Source of the DNA: JBAZYV01 sp041658345
GTDB lineage: Bacteria; Patescibacteriota; Gracilibacteria; UBA1369; 2-02-FULL-48-14
NCBI GenBank assembly: GCA_041658345.1
Contig: JBBAAK010000004.1
Span: forward strand, 54,899-118,898
DNA length: 64,000 nucleotides
Direction of reading: 5' to 3'
The notes under the pieces are model-generated. The model saw only the letters and a list, made by a program, of their open reading frames with translations, did no database searches and was not told the origin of the DNA. A program made the position numbers and the translations under genes. The stretch's first letter is position 1, and each line of letters starts with the position of its first letter. Positions 23,301-31,857 of the stretch are shown here, in pieces.

Positions 23301-23893
23301 ACCATTTATCAAACACAATAGAAGACTTAAAAAAGAATGCAAAAGAAGCCCTGGAAGATGCCAACGAAGATTTGACAAAACTACAAAAAGAACTAAAAGA
23401 GAATCAAGATAAATTGGCGCTAACAACAGATACAAGTGATTCCAATAAAAGAGAAGATCTTTTTATTAGAATCGAAGAACTTGAACAGAAAATAGAAGAA
23501 ACCAACAAAAATATCATAACTTATCAAACCTACGTAGACGGCACCTGGATCGAAATTAAAAAAATAGAATTAATATGTAGGCAGTCTGAGGCCTTAGAAC
23601 CGGCATTCCAAAAATTCAAACGGCTTGTATCTGCAAAATTCGGCGAAAAGGCAGAAGAACCAATGACACGCCTTATAAGCAGAATTCAAGAAGGAAGAGA
23701 GGGCGTAAAAGGAGAAAAAGAAATGGAAATCTGGAAATTCTTATTCGATCAAAAAATTGACATGGACGGTAGGGAGGTCAGCTTTAACAATTTTATCTTG
23801 CTTGCAGTGGCCACATACCAAGATGCAAAAATGTTAAAAACAATTGAGAAACAAAATCCTGTTGTAGAAGGGGAGAGCGAAGAGCTTGCCTAA
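20345..23893 (+). CDS. 1182-residue protein with glycine-zipper-like hydrophobic segments, unknown function
   Basis: No family recognised. The N-terminal 190 residues are acidic and helical, without a signal peptide. Gly/Ala-rich hydrophobic segments follow at about 199-245 (GTLIAAGALGAGYFLW and AVAGVALGAVALGTFFGG), 525-560, 820-840 and 850-920 (AGIAGGLAGATGG), separated by long charged stretches, including a Lys/Glu/Asp linker near 400-425. A coiled coil spans about 1005-1070. The zipper-like G-x-x-x-G pattern recalls membrane-inserting or pore-forming proteins, but no catalytic or toxin motif is visible. It is the longest gene here and has its own promoter. It is followed by a hairpin and convergent recG. 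Confidence 0.8.
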   Translation: MADPGQNPPEKEPTELFVGPVETVEGSPEAKAKVNEFLAQKEEGNKVAKAVQTKRQLLSTEVAVSSQLENQEVDLLKQVNPLRALSDTDPETKAIIESSIQNLILKALTAGIKPEDLAKSPLSIQPYIEKDNERETLSVKILGDLITHNDKETLEEWHKWLDKTNKIYVKSLDNKTRAEKTKTSPEKPDWMSPSIQGTLIAAGALGAGYFLWKYFTKEEKDKKISDAVAGVALGAVALGTFFGGETIGKWSADYLNLSLSSETISNFGELRKEKGIWEAIKSLTFSSTNPGIKKTAELLKIKERTIIDVRDVKWDDFSSIKSTGGRMAKKTLQASAKATGLANLPGNSIASDAKTAEEEDKIEQFIKRHLNQIDGSPRDMTIGEILDRLEEKGVFGTPEDGKENADGKKETKDETDETQGDEPKVLEGEEAQSALAKNFPGVQASVEGVINGEVGIGDALADISTSVWDRAGAFLFSGDSVFIVKGATAIPFISNMSIIKDQLADLCAAIDGSGPIRNVPFEMEQAYWVGGFAAVSAGIAVWKGQGGVLRAATGGAARGFVLSYTFTPEVLIKSCKYGTEGSQYLRGLAYDAKILMANASPEEKLLALHQRTAYWGEQYAKYYDKCQNEASPKFFTSTKAWLYKKMFGEKWNEKMSTRAGKHFLESKIDLLKATGIDKPRSHPSVANISTEAIESIEVTVRQDLRNLAESFATDHPVSSLPKIPNLVVSAPKYATHIEADTARWSRLDIDETMRGDMERFGLNNERVSLRLRELGFTKPELKELLKSLKDAEDKGKPIKYLEEKIFQIKNPRLWKAATKLKGTIGVLGAIYMFADISTSEDKFNTAGAHASGMAGFTVGMKAGGMLPLPGVPARAIAGIAGGLAGATGGVTAWNAWGEPYLEENFPNRNQFFKTWEGRAVTDMLAVLGGAHIGGTLTYIGESTLGIGQGVDAKTDPLEYLKETTYTAHPDFVKEMFAGDRLNFFGNHLSNTIEDLKKNAKEALEDANEDLTKLQKELKENQDKLALTTDTSDSNKREDLFIRIEELEQKIEETNKNIITYQTYVDGTWIEIKKIELICRQSEALEPAFQKFKRLVSAKFGEKAEEPMTRLISRIQEGREGVKGEKEMEIWKFLFDQKIDMDGREVSFNNFILLAVATYQDAKMLKTIEKQNPVVEGESEELA

Positions 23894-23922
23894 TCACTCC
23901 AAGCTTCACCTTCCAATAATCC

Positions 23923-23942
23923 CGCACAATATATCTTGTGCG
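23923..23942. terminator. Hairpin between convergent genes
   Basis: CGCACAA and TTGTGCG form a perfect 7-bp stem with a 6-nt loop, 30 nt after the 1182-residue gene and 68 nt after recG. There is no T-tract on either strand. A bidirectional transcription end is inferred from position. Confidence 0.4.
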
Positions 23943-24009
23943 AAGTTAGACCTATATAAATACCACTATCAAAAGGCCCTTTTAAACGCGAGCTAATTTA
24001 AAAAACGAT

Positions 24010-26055
24010 TTAAGACACGTCTACCACTTCCATTTGAGCCTCTAATTTTGTGATTTTTTCTGCTAACGCCGGAAATCCAGCTAAAGTACTATCTTCTTTT
24101 ATAAGTCGCATGGCATTCGCCCTCGCACGTTCCAAAAGTTCTTTGTCGCCAAAGTTCGCCATTTTTAAATCCGGTATTCCACTTTGTTTAAGCCCATAAA
24201 TTTCTCCGGGCCCACGAAGTTCCAAGTCTTTTTCCGCCAAATCGAAGCCAGAATTAAATTGCACAATATATTTCAATCTTTGCAAGACCTCATCGGAATT
24301 TGAATCTGTAAACAAGAAACAATACGACTGGTGAGCTCCTCGCCCGACCCTACCCCTAAACTGATGAAGTTGAGCTAGACCAAATCGATCCGCACCCTCA
24401 ATCATCATTATGCTTGCATTTGGCACATCGATTCCAACTTCAACAACAGAAGTCGAAACTAAAATATCAACTTTGCCGGCAGAGAAATCCTGCATAACCT
24501 TATCTTTGTCATCCGCTTTCATACGACCATGCAGTAGCGCCAGTCTATGATTTGGAAAAACATCCTTGGACAATCTTTCGTACTCAAGGCTCGCAGCCTT
24601 AACTTGAATAGCCTCAGATTCATCAATCAACGGACAAACAATAAAAACTTGGCGACCCTTTGCAACTTGATCAGAGACCCAAAGTTCTGCGTCACCACGC
24701 TTTGCTTCCGGCACAAGACGCGTAACTATCGGCGTGCGACCGGGAGGCAATTCATCCAAAATAGAAAGATCCTGATCCCCATAAATCGTTAACGCCATAG
24801 TGCGCGGAATTGGCGTTGCAGAAAGATTCAATAAATGCGGGAAACCCTGTTCTTTTAATTTGGCGCGTTGCTTAACCCCAAAACGATGTTGTTCGTCGAT
24901 TACCGCGAGCCCAAGTCGGGCAAAACTAACGCTTTCCTGGATTAGGGCGTGAGTGCCAATCACCAAATCACAAGTTCCCGTTGCAAGCTGAGTCGCAACC
25001 GAATTATGTTCGGAGGCACTCATAGAACCGGTAAGTAGTTGGATATTGAATCCAAAGCCATTAAATAAAGACGTAAGACTTTTATAATGTTGCCTTGCCA
25101 AAATTTCTGTAGGCGCCATAAGAGCACATTGATAGCCGGATTTAATCATCGCAAAAATGGCAGATGCCGCAACGGCTGTTTTACCAGAACCAACATCTCC
25201 TTGAACTAAACGAAGCATCGGAAAATCTCGCTTTAAATCAACAAAAATTTCCTCGATTGTACGTTTTTGTGCGTTCGTTAGCTCAAACGGCAAAGCTGAA
25301 TAAAAAGGCACCATGTCAAGCTCCGCGCTAATAACTTTTTTCTCACCGGAAAATCCTTCTTGCCATAAATTCTTGCGCTTAAGCGCCATAAACTGCAACA
25401 TAAAAAGCTCATCAAACGCGAGCCTCTTTTTAGCTAAATTTAAATGTTCTTCATCTTTTGCAAAATGAACATGATAAATTGCATCCGAATAAGTCATCAA
25501 GCCCTCGTCCTGCAAAACAAAACTCGGCAAATACTCATCAAAAAATTTAGCATACGGCAGTAGATAATAAATCTTTTCTCTAAGCCATTTTGAAGTAATT
25601 TCCTCGCTTTCTCTATACACAGGCACAATCCTCCCGGTATGTAGCAAAACGCCACTCGGTTTTTCGTACTTTGGGCTCATCATCATTATCCTCCCCCGTT
25701 CAAATTTGATTTTACCTGTTAAAACAATCTCGCTACCCTTAAAAAACATCTGTTTTAAATGTTTTTGATTAAACCACATAACCGCCAATTCGCCAGTTTC
25801 GTCGCTAACCATCGCCCTGGTTACCACTCCCCCAGCCCGCGTTGGCAAATTTAAGATAGAAACAATTTTTGCACGTATGGTATTAATCTGGTCTGTGCGC
25901 ATTTCGTTGATGCGACTAAACTCCTGCTCATCTCTGTAGGCGCGCGGAAAATACGTAAGCAAATCCCCAAGTGTTTTAACTCCCATTTCCTTTAACTTTG
26001 CCACATACGAATCTCTGGTTTTTAAGATTTTTGAATCCAGCCGATGAGAGAGCAT
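24010..26055 (-). CDS. recG: ATP-dependent DNA helicase RecG
   Basis: Superfamily 2 helicase that remodels stalled replication forks and Holliday junctions. 681 residues, near the standard length. The N-terminal OB 'wedge' domain (about 55-150) contains T-R-A-M-V-S-D-E-T-G and V-L-T-G-K-I. The helicase core has G-D-V-G-S-G-K-T (Walker A, near 284), A-P-T-E-I-L-A near 312, D-E-Q-H-R (Walker B, near 385), L-S-A-T-P-I-P-R and the Q-F-R-G-R-V-G-R-G motif VI near 570. The terminal wing region carries G-P-G-E-I-Y-G-L-K-Q-S-G. It follows the beta-propeller lipoprotein gene by 16 bp on the same strand. Confidence 0.97.
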   Translation of the reverse strand: MLSHRLDSKILKTRDSYVAKLKEMGVKTLGDLLTYFPRAYRDEQEFSRINEMRTDQINTIRAKIVSILNLPTRAGGVVTRAMVSDETGELAVMWFNQKHLKQMFFKGSEIVLTGKIKFERGRIMMMSPKYEKPSGVLLHTGRIVPVYRESEEITSKWLREKIYYLLPYAKFFDEYLPSFVLQDEGLMTYSDAIYHVHFAKDEEHLNLAKKRLAFDELFMLQFMALKRKNLWQEGFSGEKKVISAELDMVPFYSALPFELTNAQKRTIEEIFVDLKRDFPMLRLVQGDVGSGKTAVAASAIFAMIKSGYQCALMAPTEILARQHYKSLTSLFNGFGFNIQLLTGSMSASEHNSVATQLATGTCDLVIGTHALIQESVSFARLGLAVIDEQHRFGVKQRAKLKEQGFPHLLNLSATPIPRTMALTIYGDQDLSILDELPPGRTPIVTRLVPEAKRGDAELWVSDQVAKGRQVFIVCPLIDESEAIQVKAASLEYERLSKDVFPNHRLALLHGRMKADDKDKVMQDFSAGKVDILVSTSVVEVGIDVPNASIMMIEGADRFGLAQLHQFRGRVGRGAHQSYCFLFTDSNSDEVLQRLKYIVQFNSGFDLAEKDLELRGPGEIYGLKQSGIPDLKMANFGDKELLERARANAMRLIKEDSTLAGFPALAEKITKLEAQMEVVDVS

Positions 26056-26071
26056 AAGGACAAATTATATA

Positions 26072-28105
26072 TCACTCTGCAAAAAGAGGAATCACGTCGA
26101 TGGTGGAAGAAACCATATGGAATGCAGCCAGAACCCCGGATTCTTGCTCGTAGGCAAAGTTGGAAAGTACAAATTCCCTCGCACCGAGTGGGACAGTTTG
26201 AACTAATTCACCGGAAAGATTTTGAACATAAACAAACTCTTCCTCCCCATCTAAACCTGCAAAAATAGTGACCTCACGCGCCGGATCATAGGCAATAAAG
26301 TTTGTCCCATTTGTATTTTGAGAATCAAAAGTCAAAGTCTCCAAATTAAGAGCATAGCTTCCAAGCCATAAAATTCCTTGGCCTAAATCCATCTTCATAC
26401 TTAAAGGATAGTCTTTCAAATCCTGCATTTCGTTTTCCACAGCTATAGTCTTATATAAACTTGGTTCTCCTGAGCCAAGCGTATAAACGTGTAGCAAATT
26501 TTTGGAGGCCTCAAGTACAAAAAGACGTTGATGGATTGAGTCGGAAAAAGCCAATAAGTTTCCTGGTCCTTGAAGTTCTGAAGCAAGTTTTTTATCAAAA
26601 TCGGGAATTTGGATGGAACCCAATGTTTTCTCAGCCTCCAAATCATAAATCACAATAAGGCCCTGTTCCGGTATGGAGACGTAAGCCATTTGAGAATCCT
26701 CATCATAAGACATAAAGCCCAAAGAATCCGAAGCCCCATCCGCAACACCCAAGTCAAAATTATCAATTTGTTCCAAAGTCTTGGCATCAAACACGGAGAT
26801 GGAACTCGCTAAAAAATCATAACTAAGTATGCGATCATTAACAGAATCGTAATAAGTGGAAACCGGCCAAGCCCAGGGCTCAATAGTACCAAAATATTCA
26901 AGCGCAGAATCATAAACATACAAATAGCTTCCTCCCAAACGGTTAGCCACAACCAACGCCCCATCCTTAGTCCAAACCCCCTGTTCCGCAGAAGTCCCTG
27001 TCAAACTCCTTTTAATCACGGAATAATCCTTAAGATCAATTTGGCTTATGGAATTACCATCGTTATCCATCAAATACATCCAACCTTTAGAATCATTAAA
27101 GGCAACAGAGTTGTGCTTAAAAGGAAAAGGATATTCGCTCACTTTATTAGTACCCAAATCAATTTTGGAAACACCTCCAAAAAAGTTTCCATCCGTATCT
27201 CCGTCAAAACCATTTGCAGACACAAGAATTAAATTATTATCTTTTACAAACATAGCCATCACCTCTTCGTAAGTATTTTTACCAAGTTTAACAGGCTTTT
27301 CTTTTACATTCAGCAATGACAAATCAAAAACGGCACCATCGCGATCAAGAAGATACATTGATTTAGTCTCAGGATTATAGGCAAAATCCCTAATCACAAA
27401 GCTAACTTTCCAGCTATCCTTCGAAAGCTCTTTAAGAGTTTTTGCATCATAATAATAAGTGGAAAAAGATTTGCTGGAACTATCCATCTCCAAAAGAAGA
27501 AGCTTGTCCCCATCCACAAAATAGCTAGACCTGGAATGTGCCAATCTTTGAATTTCTTCCAGAGAATCCAAGTCGTAAAAAATCTGCTCGTTTTCTGTTG
27601 TGGCCACCACGAGCATATTCAAATCGGCGAGGATTTTGGATGATTTTACTCCAGCTTTTGAATCGAGACTGACATTGCCAATTTTATTTCCTTGAACGGC
27701 ATCAAACAACAAAACTTCATCCTCAGTTGAAAGGCTCACCAATCCCCCATCGCAAGACAAATATTTCAGAGAATAATCCTTGCCTTTAAGCTCGGTTTCC
27801 TGATAGCTCAACAGGTTCAAATTTTCATCGAACACAGCCATATCCTTGGTCATAATTCCAACTGCAAAAACATGCTTGGAAACAGGCTCGTAACACAGGT
27901 CAAATACCTTAAGTGTATTTCCGTCAACCGGCAAAGACTCGGCAGAATTTAAAAAGATTTTTTTAGCCTCGGTCAATTCAAACAGTTGATTCGTCGGCAT
28001 TTTTTTCTCTGAAGGAACGCTGACCTCAGATCCTTCTTGAACCTTTTGGCAACCAAGACTAAACAGAGAAACAATCAACGCAAAGATAAGAAGGAACTTT
28101 TTCAT
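26072..28105 (-). CDS. Predicted lipoprotein with beta-propeller-like repeats
   Basis: A 677-residue predicted lipoprotein: MKKFLLIFALIVSLFSLGC with Cys19 as lipidation site. The mature part is almost all beta-strand, with repeated units of the type 'D-x-x-x-x-x-V-Y-D-x-x-x-L-E' (YDLDSLEEIQR, FDAKTLEQIDN, YDLEAEKTLGS, YDAKTLKELSK), like WD/YVTN-type propellers of seven or more blades. Such surface propellers usually bind proteins or ligands; no catalytic residue is visible. ATG 28105 is chosen because the 17 in-frame codons upstream would spoil the signal peptide. It precedes recG by 16 bp. Confidence 0.68.
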   Translation of the reverse strand: MKKFLLIFALIVSLFSLGCQKVQEGSEVSVPSEKKMPTNQLFELTEAKKIFLNSAESLPVDGNTLKVFDLCYEPVSKHVFAVGIMTKDMAVFDENLNLLSYQETELKGKDYSLKYLSCDGGLVSLSTEDEVLLFDAVQGNKIGNVSLDSKAGVKSSKILADLNMLVVATTENEQIFYDLDSLEEIQRLAHSRSSYFVDGDKLLLLEMDSSSKSFSTYYYDAKTLKELSKDSWKVSFVIRDFAYNPETKSMYLLDRDGAVFDLSLLNVKEKPVKLGKNTYEEVMAMFVKDNNLILVSANGFDGDTDGNFFGGVSKIDLGTNKVSEYPFPFKHNSVAFNDSKGWMYLMDNDGNSISQIDLKDYSVIKRSLTGTSAEQGVWTKDGALVVANRLGGSYLYVYDSALEYFGTIEPWAWPVSTYYDSVNDRILSYDFLASSISVFDAKTLEQIDNFDLGVADGASDSLGFMSYDEDSQMAYVSIPEQGLIVIYDLEAEKTLGSIQIPDFDKKLASELQGPGNLLAFSDSIHQRLFVLEASKNLLHVYTLGSGEPSLYKTIAVENEMQDLKDYPLSMKMDLGQGILWLGSYALNLETLTFDSQNTNGTNFIAYDPAREVTIFAGLDGEEEFVYVQNLSGELVQTVPLGAREFVLSNFAYEQESGVLAAFHMVSSTIDVIPLFAE

Positions 28106-28187
28106 AATTATGATTTGTAAATGGAGTACAAAAAGTACCAATACTTTACACCGCAACCGTCCTAAAACGCCAATGACTTAGCAGTGC

Positions 28188-29009
28188 TTACCCTAATCGC
28201 TTTCTAGATGGCAAAAAATTCTCGCCGGAAACAACACTTTTACCTGTTTTCGATTCAAGTTCTTTTCGGGCATGCTTTGCAATTTGCCCACCTTTTTTAG
28301 CTGGAATTTTGTTCTCATCCAAACCATCAGCACTGATTGTTTCAGCAATTTGACGAGTCGAAAGTTCTGCAAGCGCAGTCAAAATCAGTTCTGCTTCATT
28401 CATGTGATCTCTAAGATTATTTGATCGACCAAGCTCCTTAAGCTCCTTATGTTCTTTTACACTTAAATCCGTCCATTCTTCATGAATAATATTTGTAAGA
28501 ATTGCATACTCATCTCCTTTTTTCACACCATGCTCGTTCCAATAATCAGTAAGGCGATTGCGCGTCTCTTGTCCCATCATTCTTTGTTGTATCCATTTTT
28601 CACTACGCCCATATTTCTTCCAAAAATTCCTAGCTCTATCTACGGCCTGTGACGGATCTTGAATTTCAGCTATGCGCTCAGTCCCAACCTTGGCAAGCCA
28701 CAACTTAAGAGGTTCAGCTTTAGGAGACGGGATAGATTGAATTAGACGAAGCAAAGTCTCAATGGTGGCTACATCCGTTTTATAAAATTTCCCATCTGCA
28801 GATCGCAATTTCAGTTGGTCACAATTTGTGACCAACTGACTTCCTTCGTTTTTCAAACGATTTTTTATAGTAGTCCAGTAACTTTTTGCCTTTTTAAAAT
28901 CAACTTGATCTATTAATACTCCAACGACATCTATAACCGAAAAATACCACTCTTCATCATGCCAAACTTTACGAATTTTATTGTGCTCGAACGGAATAAT
29001 GTTATTCAT
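28188..29009 (-). CDS. DinD/BRO-N family protein
   Basis: A 273-residue protein. Residues about 10-105 look like the BRO-N/antirepressor domain (V-W-H-D-E-E-W-Y-F-S-V-I-D-V-V...W-x-x-I-K-x-R-L), found in phage antirepressors and in DNA-damage-inducible protein D. The rest (L-K-L-W-L-A-K-V-G-T-E-R-I-A-E-I-Q-D-P and a helical C-terminus with L-S-T-R-Q-I-A) matches the DinD architecture. The molecular function is not established. A predicted promoter with a five-base leader lies upstream. It sits alone between a lipoprotein gene and tyrS; no phage genes surround it. Confidence 0.75.
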   Translation of the reverse strand: MNNIIPFEHNKIRKVWHDEEWYFSVIDVVGVLIDQVDFKKAKSYWTTIKNRLKNEGSQLVTNCDQLKLRSADGKFYKTDVATIETLLRLIQSIPSPKAEPLKLWLAKVGTERIAEIQDPSQAVDRARNFWKKYGRSEKWIQQRMMGQETRNRLTDYWNEHGVKKGDEYAILTNIIHEEWTDLSVKEHKELKELGRSNNLRDHMNEAELILTALAELSTRQIAETISADGLDENKIPAKKGGQIAKHARKELESKTGKSVVSGENFLPSRKRLG

Positions 29010-29020
29010 AGGCGAAGGGG

Positions 29021-29049
29021 ATTATCTAGGACTTTTCATTTTCCCACAA
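29021..29049 (-). promoter_or_regulatory. Promoter of the DinD-like gene
   Basis: Minus strand: TTGTGG (29044-29049), 17-bp spacer, GATAAT (29021-29026). Predicted start near 29014, about five bases before ATG 29009. No LexA-type box is recognisable around it. Confidence 0.5.
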
Positions 29050-29123
29050 AAAAATTCCCCTCGCCAGACAATTTACTCAAATTTATTTTTAGTTCAGGTT
29101 TTTGTCAGGAATTTTTCAGGTTT

Positions 29124-29137
29124 TCTGCCCGGGCAGA
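29124..29137. repeat. Perfect 14-bp GC palindrome downstream of tyrS
   Basis: TCTGCCC|GGGCAGA lies 24 bp after the tyrS stop. A variant (CTGCCC-GCCC-GGGCAG) occurs at 52435-52450. It may act as a transcription end or be a small dispersed palindrome. Confidence 0.5.
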
Positions 29138-29160
29138 CGTAGAAACAAAAATTTTTTCGC

Positions 29161-30411
29161 CTATTTTTTGAAGAACAAACGCACAAACTGCCTTTTTCCA
29201 ACCTGAATGACATTCGCATCTAACGCGAACGAATCATGAGTATCAGATGGAGCACTCTCGAGTGTTAATTCTATCACCTGCTCCTTATCTTGAATCTTTA
29301 CACCATTCCACTTAACAGCACCACCATCTATCAAACGTCTCGCATCGCTTGTACTTTTAACAAGACCGAGTTTTGACAACAATTCAACGACATTCCATTC
29401 TGATTTATCAAGGAAAAGAGTTTCAACGTCCTTAGGAATTTCTTTATTCTGCACAACACTCTTAAAGTGCGCTTCGGCAGTCTTAGCCCCTTCCGCGCCA
29501 TGGTAAATTTCCACAATTTTGTAAGCGAGTTCCATTTTTAAATTACGAGGGTTTTCGCCACCTTCCAAGCGCTTTTTAATCTGACTCCACTCATCTTTAG
29601 AAACGCGCCCGGCAAGCTCAAAATAGCTCAAAATCAAATCATCCGGAATCGACATAGTTTTGCCATACATATCCTCCGGCTTTTCGTTTACTCCAATGTA
29701 ATTTCCAGTCGTTTTGCCCATTTTCATAGTTCCATCCGTTCCAACCAAAATCGGCACACTCATAACGTTTTGTGGCTCCTGCTCATAAGCCTTTTGCAAA
29801 GTGCGCCCGGCAAGCATATTAAAAGTTTGATCAGTTCCGCCAAGTTCCACATCCGCCTTTAACGCAACGCTATCGTAACCCTGCATAAGAGGATAAAAGA
29901 ACTCGTGCATAGAAATCGGCAAATCTTTTTTAATTCGATCTTGAAACATATCTCGCTCGAGCATTTGCGAAACTGTAAAATTTGAAGATAACTTAACAAC
30001 ATCCGCAAAGCTAAGAGGCGCAAGCCATTCGGCATTCCACCTAACCTCAATTTTGCTAACGTCCAAAAGACGCGAAACTTGCTTCAAATAATGTTCAGCA
30101 TTTTTTTCGAGCTCCTCCTGAGTGCGCATTGGACGCGTTTCATTTTTTCCGGTTGGATCGCCAATCTGACCTGTAAAATTTCCAAAAAGCAAAATGATTT
30201 GATGCCCGAGCTCTTGGAATTCCCGCAATTTATGTACCACAACCATGTGCCCCAAATGCAAATCGGAACCTGTTGGATCAATCCCAAGTTTGATTCTAAG
30301 CTTTTTTCCACTCATCAACTTTTTCTTTAAATCCTCACGAACAATGACGTCCGAAACGCCAAGCACGAGCAATTGATCAACATCATCTTTTTGGTCTTTA
30401 ACTATTGTCAT
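29161..30411 (-). CDS. tyrS: Tyrosyl-tRNA synthetase
   Basis: Class I aminoacyl-tRNA synthetase charging tRNA-Tyr. 416 residues. The HIGH-type motif is D-L-H-L-G-H near 49-54, followed by G-N-F-T-G-Q-I-G-D-P-T-G-K near 80-92; the KMSKS-type loop is K-M-G-K-T near 236. The sequence pattern (GIDPTGSDLHLGHMVVVHKLREFQELGH) is that of the TyrZ/TyrS2 subgroup, common in many bacteria, rather than the E. coli TyrS subgroup. A C-terminal S4-like RNA-binding domain (about 340-416) is visible: L-V-K-S-T-S-D-A-R-R-L-I-D-G-G-A-V. It is divergent from the RluD-type gene. Confidence 0.96.
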   Translation of the reverse strand: MTIVKDQKDDVDQLLVLGVSDVIVREDLKKKLMSGKKLRIKLGIDPTGSDLHLGHMVVVHKLREFQELGHQIILLFGNFTGQIGDPTGKNETRPMRTQEELEKNAEHYLKQVSRLLDVSKIEVRWNAEWLAPLSFADVVKLSSNFTVSQMLERDMFQDRIKKDLPISMHEFFYPLMQGYDSVALKADVELGGTDQTFNMLAGRTLQKAYEQEPQNVMSVPILVGTDGTMKMGKTTGNYIGVNEKPEDMYGKTMSIPDDLILSYFELAGRVSKDEWSQIKKRLEGGENPRNLKMELAYKIVEIYHGAEGAKTAEAHFKSVVQNKEIPKDVETLFLDKSEWNVVELLSKLGLVKSTSDARRLIDGGAVKWNGVKIQDKEQVIELTLESAPSDTHDSFALDANVIQVGKRQFVRLFFKK

Positions 30412-30473
30412 AGCAAAATCTGTAAAATAAGGTAGACTTAGACGGATTTAAGCCTAACAAACAAGCCACTAAA

Positions 30474-31376
30474 ATGCAATTTCAAACTCTTGAAGTAAAA
30501 GAAAATTTAGTAGGAAAACGATTGGACGTAGCACTTGCAGAGGAATTAAAAACTTCCCGCACGGCTACTAATAATTTAATTGCGAACGGACATGTTTTAG
30601 TGAACAAAAAAGTTATTCAAAAACCGGCTCTAAGACTCCAATTAAAAGATCTAATCTCCTACACAATCCCAAAGGCAAAACCTACAGAAATTAAGGCTGA
30701 AGACATCCCAATGGAGATAATTTTTGAAGACAAAGAAATCGTAGTAATCAATAAACCGGCCGGCATAACAGTCCACCCGGATTCAACGGGCCACGCCAGC
30801 GGAACCATTGTGAACGCCATGCTTTCACACTTAAAATTCAAGGAGGACGACTCTCTTCGCCCAGGAATAGTCCACCGCCTGGATAAAGACACTTCCGGAG
30901 TTCTTTTGATTGCAAAAAACGATGCCTCGTTACAAAAATTCTCAAAACTTTTCCACGATAGACAGGTTAAAAAGACATATATTGCGCTAGTTAAAGGCCA
31001 TCCAAAAACGGAAACCGGCAAAATAGAGGGCGGGATAAAACGCGATTCCAAGAGGCGCAAGCAAATGGCAATTAATTCCCAGGGCAAAAACGCAATCACA
31101 ACTTTTGAAATCATTAAAAAATACACGGCTTACACACTGCTCAAGGTGAATATTTTAACCGGCCGAACTCACCAAATCCGCTTACACATGGCCTCAATTG
31201 GCCTTCCGATTGTTGGAGACACAGTTTACGGGGACAAAGCCACAAACGAACACTTTAAACATCACCACAACCTAACCCGCCAATTTTTGCACGCGAAAAT
31301 GCTCGAAATTGATGGAAAAACCTTTACAGCAAAAGAACCAGAAGATCTTGCCGAAGTGCTAAAAGACCTAATTTAA
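30474..31376 (+). CDS. RluD-family 23S rRNA pseudouridine synthase
   Basis: A 300-residue RluA/RluD-family enzyme converting uridine to pseudouridine in structured RNA, probably 23S rRNA. An N-terminal S4 domain (about 10-60: KRLDVALAEELKTSRTATNNLIANGHVLVN) is followed by the catalytic domain with V-V-I-N-K-P-A-G-I-T-V-H-P near 91-103, the active-site motif G-I-V-H-R-L-D-K-D-T-S-G with catalytic Asp near 142, and T-G-R-T-H-Q-I-R-L-H-M near 227. Domain order and length are RluD-like; the exact target (RluC or RluD sites) cannot be fixed. It is convergent with the toxin gene, 6 bp apart. Confidence 0.93.
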   Translation: MQFQTLEVKENLVGKRLDVALAEELKTSRTATNNLIANGHVLVNKKVIQKPALRLQLKDLISYTIPKAKPTEIKAEDIPMEIIFEDKEIVVINKPAGITVHPDSTGHASGTIVNAMLSHLKFKEDDSLRPGIVHRLDKDTSGVLLIAKNDASLQKFSKLFHDRQVKKTYIALVKGHPKTETGKIEGGIKRDSKRRKQMAINSQGKNAITTFEIIKKYTAYTLLKVNILTGRTHQIRLHMASIGLPIVGDTVYGDKATNEHFKHHHNLTRQFLHAKMLEIDGKTFTAKEPEDLAEVLKDLI

Positions 31377-31382
31377 AAATGT

Positions 31383-31646
31383 TTAGGCTTTGTAAACGTC
31401 GTGATCGCCAACAGAAAGCAGTGCTACTGTATCTTTCGAATCGTACATAAAGACAATTCTATAGACGTAATTCACCGAAAAGCTAAAGAGGCCATCAAAC
31501 TTACCAGAAAGTTTATGAGTTTTCAAAAAAGGATGTCTTGGATCAGATCTAAATAGCTCAACTTTTTCTTTAATTTCTTCACGCAGACTCAAAGAGAGTT
31601 TTTTATATTGGTGCAAGAAATTGGGTGTATATACAATGTTAATCAT
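31383..31646 (-). CDS. RelE/ParE-superfamily toxin
   Basis: An 87-residue toxin-like protein of the RelE/YafQ type: N-terminal helices (FLHQYKKLSLSLREEIKEKVELF), H-K-L-S-G-K-F near 44-50, and the C-terminal strands Y-V-Y-R-I-V-F-M-Y and L-L-S-V-G-D-H-D-V-Y ending in Tyr-Lys-Ala. Family members are ribosome-dependent mRNA interferases or, in the ParE branch, gyrase inhibitors; the His-Asp-x-Tyr ending favours the interferase side. The gene follows the antitoxin by 3 bp. Typical toxin length. Confidence 0.82.
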   Translation of the reverse strand: MINIVYTPNFLHQYKKLSLSLREEIKEKVELFRSDPRHPFLKTHKLSGKFDGLFSFSVNYVYRIVFMYDSKDTVALLSVGDHDVYKA

Positions 31647-31649
31647 AAA

Positions 31650-31856
31650 TCAAATCCGGCTAGCCAAATCATCCAAATCTCCTTCTAGGCGTGGCTCATT
31701 AACTGCCCGTAAAACAGCTTCAACAGCCTCGTTTTCCAAGCGTTTTTGAATCGCCCCCCTTACAAACTGAGAAACATTTTCTCCAGCCTTTTCATTTATA
31801 AAAAACTTAATCTGTTTAAGCATCTCCTCAGGAAGTGGTATGGAAACTGTAGTCAT
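31650..31856 (-). CDS. Antitoxin, ribbon-helix-helix type
   Basis: A 68-residue protein with M-T-T-V-S-I-P-L-P-E-E-M-L-K-Q-I at the start (RHH beta-strand and first helix), then N-V-S-Q-F-V-R-G-A-I-Q-K-R-L as the second helix. The C-terminal acidic tail (RAVNEPRLEGDLDDLASRI) would wrap the toxin. It is upstream of and almost abutting the toxin gene, the standard antitoxin-first order. An inverted repeat over its start region (31858-31887) is a plausible autoregulatory operator. Confidence 0.82.
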   Translation of the reverse strand: MTTVSIPLPEEMLKQIKFFINEKAGENVSQFVRGAIQKRLENEAVEAVLRAVNEPRLEGDLDDLASRI

Positions 31857-31857
31857 T

